From Nocardioides astragali (GTDB lineage: Bacteria; Actinomycetota; Actinomycetes; Propionibacteriales; Nocardioidaceae): a DNA stretch of 64,000 bases. The notes beneath the pieces were generated by a model that worked only from the letters and a program-made list of their open reading frames with translations, did no database searches and was not told the origin of the DNA. Every line of letters starts with the position of its first letter. The stretch's first letter is position 1. The position numbers and the translations under genes are program-made. This document shows, in pieces, positions 18,428 through 25,073 of the stretch. Location: NCBI RefSeq assembly GCF_024436375.1, contig NZ_JAFMZM010000001.1, forward strand, positions 496,001-560,000, read 5' to 3'.

Positions 18428-19360
18428 ATGACGCCCCCCTCCCCGCTCGTCGCCGCCATCGACTGCGGGACCAACTCCATCAAGGTCCTCGTCGGCCGGG
18501 TCCGCGACGACAGCAGCCTCGAGGTGGTGCTGCGTGACTCCCAGGTGGTCCGCCTCGGACAAGGGGTCGACGAGACCGGGGTGCTGGCCGAGGAGGCGCT
18601 GGCGCGCACCTTCGCGGCGGTCGACGAGTTCGCCGAGGTGATCCGCAGCCACGACGTCCCGCCCGAGCGCATCCGTTTCTGCGCCACGTCGGCCACCCGC
18701 GACTCCGGCAACGCCGCGGTCTTCGCCGAGGGCGTACGCCGCCGGCTGGGCGTGGAGCCCGAGGTGCTGTCGGGCGACGAGGAGGCCGCGCTCGTCTTCG
18801 CCGGTGCGATCGCCGCCCAGGACCCGATGCCGGCCGAGCCGGTGCTCGTGGTCGACATCGGCGGGGGGTCGACCGAGCTGGTCATCGGGGTGGGGGAGCA
18901 GCGGCAGGCGACCTCGATGGACATCGGGTCGGTCCGGCTCCACGAGCGACACCTCCACAGCGACCCCCCGACGGAGGCGGAGGTCGCGGCCTGTGTCGCC
19001 GACATCGACCAGCACCTCGACGCGTCCGGGATCCCGCTGGACCGCACGCGCAGCGCCATCGGCACCTCCGGCACGATCAAGACCATCGCCTGCGGGGTGC
19101 TCGGCCTCGAGTCCTACGACCGCGGCGCCTTCGACGGCGCGGTGCTGGCCAACGCCGACACGGCCGTCTTCGTCGACACGCTGGTGGCGCTGACGGTGGC
19201 GGAGCGTCGCGCACTGCCCTACATGCACCCGGGGCGCGCCGACGTGATCGGTGCGGGCGCCCTGATCTGGAGCGGGATCCTGGCCCGGGTCCCGGTGCCC
19301 GACCACGTCGTCTCCGAGGCCGACATCCTGCACGGCATCGCTGCCGCGATCGGTCGCTGA
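18428..19360 (+). CDS. ppx: Ppx/GppA-type exopolyphosphatase
   Basis: 310 aa, the short single-module form. Actin-like ATPase-fold phosphatase acting on polyphosphate or (p)ppGpp. Phosphate loops: AIDCGTNSIKVLVG near the start and VVDIGGGSTELVIG near residue 140; CATSATRDSGN and SMDIGSVRLHERH are also family features. It starts 4 bp after the DUF501 gene. In the same order as the mycobacterial eno-divIC-DUF501-ppx2 block. Whether polyP or pppGpp is preferred cannot be decided from sequence. Confidence 0.9.
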   Translation: MTPPSPLVAAIDCGTNSIKVLVGRVRDDSSLEVVLRDSQVVRLGQGVDETGVLAEEALARTFAAVDEFAEVIRSHDVPPERIRFCATSATRDSGNAAVFAEGVRRRLGVEPEVLSGDEEAALVFAGAIAAQDPMPAEPVLVVDIGGGSTELVIGVGEQRQATSMDIGSVRLHERHLHSDPPTEAEVAACVADIDQHLDASGIPLDRTRSAIGTSGTIKTIACGVLGLESYDRGAFDGAVLANADTAVFVDTLVALTVAERRALPYMHPGRADVIGAGALIWSGILARVPVPDHVVSEADILHGIAAAIGR

Positions 19361-19362
19361 CC

Positions 19363-20211
19363 GTGGTAGCGGGGGAGTGGCTGCCCCACCCGCTCACGCG
19401 CCGGGAGTTCTCCAGCCCGGTGGCGCCGGGCACCGGCTGGCCGGACGACCCGGCGGCGCCCGATACCCCGGTCGCGCACCACGCCGACGACGTACGACGT
19501 CTCGCGCAGGCCGGCTCCCTGGCCGAGCTCGAGGCCCGGGTCAGCGTCTGCTCGGCGTGTCCGCGCCTGGTGACCTGGCGCGAGGACGTCGCTCGCGTCA
19601 AGCGTGCCTCCTTCGCCGACCAGCCCTACTGGGGCAGGCCGATCCCCGGCTGGGGCGACCACGAGCCGGCGCTGCTGATCGTCGGCCTCGCGCCGGCCGC
19701 CAACGGCGGCAACCGGACCGGCCGCATCTTCACCGGCGACCCCAGTGCGGACTGGCTCTTCGCCAGCCTGCACCGCACCGGATGGGCGACCCAGGCCACC
19801 AGCCAGCACGCCGGCGACGGCCAGCGACTCCTCGGCGCGCGGATGGTCGCGACCGTGCGCTGTGCGCCGCCGGACAACAAGCCGACCTCGGTCGAGCGCG
19901 ACACCTGCGCCCCCTGGATCGCCGCCGAGCTCGCCCTGCTCCCGACCGTCCGGGTGGTCGTCGCGCTGGGCTCGTTCGGCTGGGACGGCGCGGTGCGCTC
20001 ACTGGTGGCGGCAGGCGCACCCGCGCCGGACCGCCGGCCGAGGTTCGGCCACGGCGCCGAGGTGGCGCTGGGCCCGGTCACGCTGATCGGGTGCTACCAC
20101 CCGTCCCCGCACAACACCTACACCCGGCGGCTGACCCAGGAGATGACGGACGAGGTCTTCTCCCGGGCACGGGCACTGGCCGGCCCCACCACTGACAGAA
20201 TGGGTGGGTGA
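19363..20211 (+). CDS. Family 5 uracil-DNA glycosylase (UdgB-type, Fe-S)
   Basis: 282 aa. Removes uracil and some other deaminated bases from DNA. Motif 1 reads GLAPAANGGNRTGRIFTGD, with no catalytic Asp as usual in family 5; the C-terminal motif is HPSPHN. Four Cys for an iron-sulfur cluster are present in SVCSACPRLV, VRCAPPDNKP and RDTCAPW. Start GTG 19363 is 2 bp after the ppx stop, and the gene overlaps the next by 4 bp, so it belongs to the same transcript. Confidence 0.9.
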   Translation: MVAGEWLPHPLTRREFSSPVAPGTGWPDDPAAPDTPVAHHADDVRRLAQAGSLAELEARVSVCSACPRLVTWREDVARVKRASFADQPYWGRPIPGWGDHEPALLIVGLAPAANGGNRTGRIFTGDPSADWLFASLHRTGWATQATSQHAGDGQRLLGARMVATVRCAPPDNKPTSVERDTCAPWIAAELALLPTVRVVVALGSFGWDGAVRSLVAAGAPAPDRRPRFGHGAEVALGPVTLIGCYHPSPHNTYTRRLTQEMTDEVFSRARALAGPTTDRMGG

Positions 20212-20726
20212 CCCTCCACGCCATCACCGTCCTCGGCCACGACCGTCCCGGCATCATCGCCGAGACCACCGACAAGCTCGCCGGGCTGGGTCTCAACCTC
20301 GAGGACTCGACGATGACGCTGCTGCGCGGCCACTTCGCGATGATGCTGATCTGCGAGGGGTCCGCCGCCGACTCCGAGATCGAGGCGGCTCTCGCCCCGC
20401 TGACCGCCGACGGCAGCCTGACGGTCACGGTCCGCGAGGTCCCCACCGAGCACGTGGAGGCGGCGGCCGGCACCTCGTGGGTGCTCTCCGTCCACGGTGG
20501 CGACCGACCCGGCATCGTCTCCGCCGTCGTCGGGGTGATCGCGCGCGTCGGCGGCAACATCACCGACCTCACCACCCGGCTGGCCGGTGACCTCTACCTC
20601 CTCGTCGCCGAGGTGGACCTGCCCGCCGCGGCGGACGTCGGCGCCGTCGAGCGCGACCTGGCCGCCGTTGCCGCGGACCTCGGGGTCGGCGTGACCCTGC
20701 GCGCCGCCGAGACCGACGAGCTCTGA
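20208..20726 (+). CDS. Two-ACT-domain regulatory protein (GcvR-like)
   Basis: 172 aa. Two tandem ACT modules: ITVLGHDRPGIIAETTDKLAGLGLNLEDSTMT (about 4-35) and LSVHGGDRPGIVSAVVGVIARVGGNITDLTTR (about 92-123). Proteins of this layout resemble the glycine-cleavage regulator GcvR and bind small ligands, usually amino acids; no catalytic domain is present. The GTG start overlaps the UDG stop (GTGA). The target of regulation is not evident here. Confidence 0.82.
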   Translation: MTLHAITVLGHDRPGIIAETTDKLAGLGLNLEDSTMTLLRGHFAMMLICEGSAADSEIEAALAPLTADGSLTVTVREVPTEHVEAAAGTSWVLSVHGGDRPGIVSAVVGVIARVGGNITDLTTRLAGDLYLLVAEVDLPAAADVGAVERDLAAVAADLGVGVTLRAAETDEL

Positions 20727-20734
20727 GCGGGCCG

Positions 20735-21292
20735 ATGGGCACCAACCCCCGGGTCCTGGAGTGGACCGAGTCCGACCTCGGCGTGGCCGGGTCGCTGCGC
20801 GAGGTCGTACGCGCTCCCGCCGCCGTCCTCTCCACGGTGGGCGACACCGTCGACCCCACTGCGCCCGAGACCGTGCAGCTCGCGGCCGACCTGGTCGCGA
20901 CGATGCGCGTCTCACCTGGCTGCGTCGGCCTGGCCGCCCCCCAGGTCGGGGTCGGCGCGAAGGTCTTCTGCGTCGACGTCTCCGAGCACCCCAAGACCCG
21001 CGAGCACCACGGCACCTTCGTGCTCTGCAACGCCGTGGTCGTCTCGGGCAGCCGCAACGAGAAGGCGCGCGAGGGCTGCATGTCGGTGCCCGACTTCACC
21101 GGCGACGTCAAGCGCCCGAGCCGCATCGTCGTACGCGGCCAGCTGCCGGGCAGCGGCGAGGAGGTCGAGCTCGAGGCCGAGGCGTTCGAGGCGCGGGCGC
21201 TGCAGCACGAGATCGACCACTGCGACGGGCTGCTCTTCCTCGACCGCGCGGCCGGGGCGCACGCCGTCTACGCTCGCAAGACCTACCTGTAG
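20735..21292 (+). CDS. def: Peptide deformylase
   Basis: 185 aa. Removes the N-formyl group from nascent proteins. All three motifs are present: GCVGLAAPQVG (GxGxAAPQ), EGCMSVPDF (EGCLSxP) and QHEIDHCDG (HExxH) supplying Cys and two His metal ligands and catalytic Glu. Starts 8 bp after the ACT gene, last gene of the block before the tRNA. An actinobacterial genome often has more than one def, so this may be a secondary copy. Confidence 0.93.
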   Translation: MGTNPRVLEWTESDLGVAGSLREVVRAPAAVLSTVGDTVDPTAPETVQLAADLVATMRVSPGCVGLAAPQVGVGAKVFCVDVSEHPKTREHHGTFVLCNAVVVSGSRNEKAREGCMSVPDFTGDVKRPSRIVVRGQLPGSGEEVELEAEAFEARALQHEIDHCDGLLFLDRAAGAHAVYARKTYL

Positions 21293-21311
21293 GCACTGGC
21301 CTGCAGCTCCA

Positions 21312-21385
21312 GCCCCGGTATCCCAACTGGTAGAGGAAGCGGTCTTAAAAACCGCACAGTCTGGGTTCGAACCCCAGCCGGGGCA
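21312..21385 (+). tRNA. tRNA-Leu (anticodon UAA), short variable loop
   Basis: 74 nt. Acceptor GCCCCGG/CCGGGGC with discriminator A73, U8-A9, D-stem TCC/GGA with an 11-nt loop containing GG, anticodon stem GCGGT/ACCGC with loop CTTAAAA giving anticodon UAA (decodes UUA), a 5-nt variable region ACAGT, and T-arm CTGGG-TTCGAAC-CCCAG. CCA is not encoded. Bacterial tRNA-Leu is normally class II with a long variable arm; this gene has a class I body, so the amino acid assignment rests on the anticodon and A73. Confidence 0.85.
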
Positions 21386-21454
21386 CGTGAGGCGAGTGCG
21401 GGCTCTGGCCCAGATCCGGCCAGGCGTTGCTCAACGGCATCGTCGAGCGACGGG

Positions 21455-21964
21455 TCAGCCGTCGTTGGTGCCGACGACCAACATCGTCTCGTGGTCACCG
21501 CGTCCACCTACGCACCGGCGCCACTCTGCGGGCGCGCTCGGACCAGTCGCCTTCCAGACATCCCTGACCCAGCCCGAGAGCTCGACCGAGTCGCCCACGT
21601 CGAATGAGTCGTAGCCCCCGGTCAACCGAATGCGCGGAGTCTCCTGAGACACGCGGGAGCCGTAAGGGGCGAAGAGCAGCATCCCTCGACCGTCCTCCAA
21701 AGTGACGGACACGCAACCATCGGGGCTCACTCCTGCGACCACCTCGTAGGCGGCATGATCTGTCCGTTCGAGGGTTGGCGCGTCGCCTGGCGACAGCAGG
21801 GCCTGAGGAGTCCGAGTCGCCCCACCGTCAGAGGCATCGCGTGTTGTTTGATGCTGCGATGCGTCCCGGTCGGGCCCGACGCCACTGGAGCAACCACACA
21901 TCGCGACTGACAACGCTCCCGCAATCGCCGCCGCTCGGCTCGTCGCGCCACAGGCGATCTTCAT
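21455..21964 (-). CDS. Small lipoprotein of unknown function
   Basis: 169 aa. N-terminus MKIACGATSRAAAIAGALSVAMCGCSS is a lipoprotein signal with the lipobox around MCGC. The mature part is acidic, with a C-terminal beta-rich section (CVSVTLEDGRGMLLFAPYGSRVSQ, DSFDVGDSVELSGWVRDVW). Codon use is a little less GC-extreme than the neighbours, fitting the accessory stretch starting here. ATG 21964 is the first start before the signal peptide; no strong Shine-Dalgarno is seen. No family recognised. Confidence 0.6.
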   Translation of the reverse strand: MKIACGATSRAAAIAGALSVAMCGCSSGVGPDRDASQHQTTRDASDGGATRTPQALLSPGDAPTLERTDHAAYEVVAGVSPDGCVSVTLEDGRGMLLFAPYGSRVSQETPRIRLTGGYDSFDVGDSVELSGWVRDVWKATGPSAPAEWRRCVGGRGDHETMLVVGTNDG

Positions 21965-22017
21965 GCGTCGAGTATGGCTTCGAACGTGGTCAGTGGTGGT
22001 GCGGTGAGCGAGCCGCA

Positions 22018-22194
22018 CTATCCGGACCTGCCACGAGACGGGAGACCTTCTACCTGCAAGACGCCACCCTTGAGCCCGGCGGGGATCTCAAGTATCACGT
22101 GGTCGAATGCACCGACAACCCGCTGTCGCTTGTGACGGCCGCTGAGGTGGAGTACGCCACATTGGACGAGGAGTATTGCCTTGGGCCGACGTGA
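22018..22194 (+). pseudogene. Possible 3' remnant of a small cysteine-containing protein gene
   Basis: The frame ending in TGA at 22192-22194 reads ETFYLQDATLEPGG, then KYHVVECTDNPLSLV and a final EEYCLGPT: protein-like, with two Cys spaced like small secreted proteins. No start codon or ribosome site in frame lies close upstream, and the next gene downstream is an IS110 transposase. It looks like the tail of a gene whose 5' part was lost, but a chance frame cannot be excluded. Confidence 0.25.
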
Positions 22195-22286
22195 ACGATC
22201 ACGGGTCGCGGTGAGGTCGTGCTGAGGGACGACTAGTAGTCCGTCCGGATCTGCCGCAGTGTGCACGGATCTGGCACCCCTCTGTG

Positions 22287-23477
22287 TCAAGACGCAGCAG
22301 GAAGCAGAGTTCTAGGGTGTTGTCTGGCGGGTCCGGGAAGTGACTTGTCCGAAGAGCCGGTGTGGGGATGCGAGCCGGCCGCGCTGGATTCAGAGTCGTT
22401 TCCCCGTTGTCCTCCCGGGCCCGTCCTCGTCGTCGCCTCAGTGGTGCGGACAGCGTCGTTGAGCATGGTCTGGAAAACGATGTCGGACAGTCGGCGCTTC
22501 ACGTACCGCATGGCTTCCATCGGTGCCTTCCCGTCTGCCTTCTTGCGGTCGTAGTAGGCCCGGCCCTCGGTGGGGTTGCGGAGCTGCACGCGGGCCATGG
22601 TGTGCAGGACCCGGTTGATCTGTCGGTTGCCTTCACGAGACAGCCGGTGCCGGACCTGGTCACCGGAGGAGGCATCCAGCGGGGCGGTGCCGTTCCAGGA
22701 CGCGAAGTGGGCCTTGTTCGGGAACCGGGTGATGTCGCCGACCTCGACCAGCAACCGGGCGGCACCGGTGGGTCCGATGCCGTGCAGGTCCAGCAAGCTG
22801 GTTCCGGTCGCGGTGACCAGCTCGGTGAGCTCCTTGTTCGCCGCCTTCTTCCGGGCATAGATCCGCTCCAGGTCCGCGACCAGCTCGGCTGCCACCCGGC
22901 GGCGCGTCTTGCCCACGGCGTCACGGGGGCGGACCTTGGCCAACATTGCCTTCGCCTGTGCTGGGGACAGGTCCCGCTTGGCCCCGCCCGGGATGAGCTC
23001 GAGCAGCAGCTGGTGCAGCTGGGAGGTCTTGCGGGTGTGCTCCTCACCGAGCGAGCGACGGCGGTCGACCAGGAGTCGCAGCACCTCGAGCTGCTCGTCG
23101 GCGACTACCGGCCGCAGCCCGGCCATCCGGGTCCCGACGAGGGCGACGGAGTGAGCATCAGTGGCGTCGGTCTTGCGTCCCTGCCCGGTCGAGAACACCC
23201 GGGCTCGCGCCGACAGCTTCGGTGGCACATCGACGACCTCCTCGCCGGCGGCGAGCAGTCGAACCGCGACGTGATGACCGATCCCCGAGCATCCCTCGAT
23301 CGCCCAGACCCGGTCCGGGAACCGGCTGACATAGCGCCCCATCTCGGCGAACCCGGCCTCGTCAGTGCCGTACCGGCCGCCACCGAGGACGTTCTCGTCG
23401 GCTGTCATCACCTCGATCGTGACCGATCGCTTGTGTGGATCCATCCCGATCACCACACGGTTGTTCGTCTTGCTCAT
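22287..23477 (-). CDS. IS110-family transposase (DEDD)
   Basis: 396 aa. N-terminal DEDD RuvC-like domain with the first Asp in IGMDPHKRSV, Glu in WAIEGCSGIGH and the DATDAH pair. The C-terminal Tnp domain has DLHGIGPTGAARLLVEVGD and the catalytic-Ser region around APLDASSGDQ and RHRLSREGNRQINR. ATG 23477 is preceded by GGAGGAG; a longer frame upstream lacks this. It appears full length and probably active. IS110 transposases use an RNA from the element's noncoding end to choose donor and target. Confidence 0.93.
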   Translation of the reverse strand: MSKTNNRVVIGMDPHKRSVTIEVMTADENVLGGGRYGTDEAGFAEMGRYVSRFPDRVWAIEGCSGIGHHVAVRLLAAGEEVVDVPPKLSARARVFSTGQGRKTDATDAHSVALVGTRMAGLRPVVADEQLEVLRLLVDRRRSLGEEHTRKTSQLHQLLLELIPGGAKRDLSPAQAKAMLAKVRPRDAVGKTRRRVAAELVADLERIYARKKAANKELTELVTATGTSLLDLHGIGPTGAARLLVEVGDITRFPNKAHFASWNGTAPLDASSGDQVRHRLSREGNRQINRVLHTMARVQLRNPTEGRAYYDRKKADGKAPMEAMRYVKRRLSDIVFQTMLNDAVRTTEATTRTGPGGQRGNDSESSAAGSHPHTGSSDKSLPGPARQHPRTLLPAAS

Positions 23478-23577
23478 GTGCTCCTCCGATGCTCGAACCT
23501 GTTCGGTTGTCGAGCCGGGAGGGCAACGCTGCTTCGAGCTGGGCAAACCCCTCTTGAGCCTCTCCTGGCCCTGGCGA

Positions 23578-23650
23578 CGCCCGGGTCACGCAGGCCAAAT
23601 GAGAGCCACACGACCAGCGTGGGCAGCCGATGAGAGCGACGACCCGGGCG
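23578..23650 (-). ncRNA. Candidate bridge-RNA region of the IS110 element
   Basis: Upstream of the transposase start, CGCCCGGGTC (23578-23587) pairs with GACCCGGGCG (23641-23650), a perfect 10-bp stem enclosing 53 nt. Inside are a short CACG/CGTG hairpin and two copies of ATGAGAGC. IS110 elements encode a structured bridge RNA in this 5' noncoding end, so position and fold fit, but loops were not matched to donor or target sequence. Confidence 0.4.
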
Positions 23651-23739
23651 CCTGGACCGAGCCTCGCCAGGCACCGGTCCTGCGTCAATGAAACAAGCAG
23701 CCGATGTGCGGTCTCCTCCAGGGACGTTCATTCCCTGCC

Positions 23740-23745
23740 TAGGGT
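23740..23745 (+). promoter_or_regulatory. -10 element for leaderless VOC gene
   Basis: TAGGGT lies 6 nt before ATG 23752, with no clear Shine-Dalgarno. Confidence 0.45.
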
Positions 23746-23751
23746 GAGGTT

Positions 23752-24099
23752 ATGGAGCTACTTCGAGCAGTGCCGATCCTGACGGTGACCGATGTCGATG
23801 CCGCAGTCCAGGAGTACTCCAAGCTGCTCGACCTTGACGTACTCATGAACCTGGGCTGGGTGGCTACGTTGGGGACAAGCAGCGGTGCCCAGTTCAGTGT
23901 CATGGGTATTGACCAGTCCGCGCCGTGCAATCCCCAGATGTCGGTTGAGGTGCCGGATGTCGACGTCGCGTACCAGCGGGCGCGAGACAGCGGTGTGGAG
24001 ATCGTCCATCCTCTGCAAGACGAGGACTGGGGCGTCCGCCGCTTCTTCCTGCGCACGAGCGCTGGCCATGTCGTGAACGTGCTCAGCCATCGCGGCTGA
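23752..24099 (+). CDS. VOC (glyoxalase/bleomycin-resistance) family protein
   Basis: 115 aa. Compact VOC domain: AVPILTVTDVDAAVQEYSKLLDL at the start, a central MSVEVPDVDVAYQRARDSGVEI strand-helix and a closing RRFFLRTSAGHVVNVLSHR. This layout is common among bleomycin-resistance-like binding proteins and glyoxalases, but no metal triad is complete enough to predict catalysis. It starts right next to the IS110 element, whose right end must lie just upstream. Convergent with the unknown gene at 24134. Confidence 0.78.
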   Translation: MELLRAVPILTVTDVDAAVQEYSKLLDLDVLMNLGWVATLGTSSGAQFSVMGIDQSAPCNPQMSVEVPDVDVAYQRARDSGVEIVHPLQDEDWGVRRFFLRTSAGHVVNVLSHRG

Positions 24100-24133
24100 A
24101 CCGCCCTCTTCTGCCGCTGAGCGTGCGCGTCAG

Positions 24134-24457
24134 TCAGGCTCGCGACGCGAAGAACCAACACGCCCTGTCGTGCGGGCTGAGTCGGCATTCTTCCTGAAAG
24201 TCCAGTCGGGTGAGCACAGCAACATCCGGCCCGAGGAGAGCTTCCAACTCGCTGACAATGTCGGCCATGTCCTGGTCTGCCGTCGGCGAGCTCGGGGGAG
24301 CCTGCAACACGAGTGTGACCCGGCGTCCCTCAACCTCGACGCCCAGCGCGTGCGCGTAGGTCGGGATCAGGCGCAATGAGGCCTGAGCGGACTGGGCAAT
24401 GACGTAGTTCTCCCAGACGGGCGCCTGCTTCGGGTCGTCGGGAGTTGGAAACTCCAT
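24134..24457 (-). CDS. Hypothetical protein
   Basis: 107 aa, soluble, no signal peptide. Reads MEFPTPDDPKQAPVWENYVI at the start, has a central helix-strand pattern (ALGVEVEGRRVTLVLQAPPS) and ends in HDRACWFFASRA. Composition is protein-like and less GC-biased than the core genes. A frame extending further upstream overlaps the divergent neighbour and is less plausible. Function not recognised; its divergent neighbour at 24534 is also unknown. Confidence 0.5.
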   Translation of the reverse strand: MEFPTPDDPKQAPVWENYVIAQSAQASLRLIPTYAHALGVEVEGRRVTLVLQAPPSSPTADQDMADIVSELEALLGPDVAVLTRLDFQEECRLSPHDRACWFFASRA

Positions 24458-24533
24458 GCGGGGAGTCTGCCCGACAGCGTCCTCTCTCGCCGCTGGGAGC
24501 GCGAAGGTGTCGAACTCACGACAGGATGAACTG

Positions 24534-24920
24534 GTGATCCCGCATGACGAACCTGAGTCGCTGAATGCCGCCCTCCGGACGGTGGACCACCTGGAAGAGT
24601 CCCTTCTGAGTGGGCTCATGCTCACGCATCACGGTTACTCCGTTGAGCTGCGGTTCGAGCACCTGCGTCGAGGAAAGCCGGTGCCGGAGACAGCCCAAGT
24701 CACGATAGTCATGGAGGCCGTCGAGACGTTGCACCTCACTGGAGGCTTGTCGCAGACCATGCTCGAGCACCCGGAAAGAATCAACTGGGGCCTTTCTGAA
24801 GTTGCACAGGTGACCGCCTACCCGGCGGCAGCAGGTGTGGGATTCCTGGTCGCATGGGAGGGCGAGCGCGAGATCAGAGTGGAAGCGGCGCGAGCCCGGT
24901 TCCGGGCATCGCCTACCTGA
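24534..24920 (+). CDS. Hypothetical protein
   Basis: 128 aa from GTG 24534, with AGGATG just upstream; an earlier in-frame ATG at 24456 would overlap the divergent gene. Alpha/beta composition with a central HHGYSVELRFEHLRRG segment and C-terminal VGFLVAWEGEREIRVEAARA. The size and pattern are like small immunity-type or DUF proteins, but no family was recognised. Sits between a divergent unknown gene and the SOS-box-preceded HNH gene. Confidence 0.5.
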   Translation: MIPHDEPESLNAALRTVDHLEESLLSGLMLTHHGYSVELRFEHLRRGKPVPETAQVTIVMEAVETLHLTGGLSQTMLEHPERINWGLSEVAQVTAYPAAAGVGFLVAWEGEREIRVEAARARFRASPT

Positions 24921-25039
24921 CAATGATGCTCTTTCGAGCGCACGCACATGCCGCGATCCGCGCGCATCCGGCGCGCTCCCGGACGGGATGGTGCACAGGG
25001 TTCCCGAACCCTTGACCATCGCTGCTACGCGTGAAAGAA

Positions 25040-25055
25040 TCGAACACACGTTCGA
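25040..25055 (+). promoter_or_regulatory. Perfect SOS (LexA) box
   Basis: TCGAAC-ACAC-GTTCGA matches every base of the mycobacterial/actinobacterial LexA consensus TCGAAC-N4-GTTCGA; the dyad extends one more A-T pair outward. It lies 18 bp before the GTG start of the DUF222-HNH gene, where bound LexA would block transcription until DNA damage. Confidence 0.85.
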
Positions 25056-25073
25056 TCACACGAGGAGGCGCGA

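Larger units (their letters stand above)
22200..23735 (-). mobile_element. IS110-family insertion sequence (approximate limits)
   Basis: Built around the DEDD transposase at 22287-23477. IS110 elements lack conspicuous terminal inverted repeats and target duplications, and I found none, so the ends are estimates: the left limit is after the remnant ending at 22194 and the right limit before the promoter of the VOC gene at 23752. A near-direct repeat CGGATCTGCC/CGGATCTGGC occurs at the left side (22245-22275). Confidence 0.6.

Noticed and set aside
23493..23506. Second LexA-like site TCGAACCTGTTCGG upstream of the IS110 transposase
   Set aside because: The spacer between GAAC and GTTC is 2 nt instead of 4, so it does not fit the SOS box; it may be part of the element's RNA fold.
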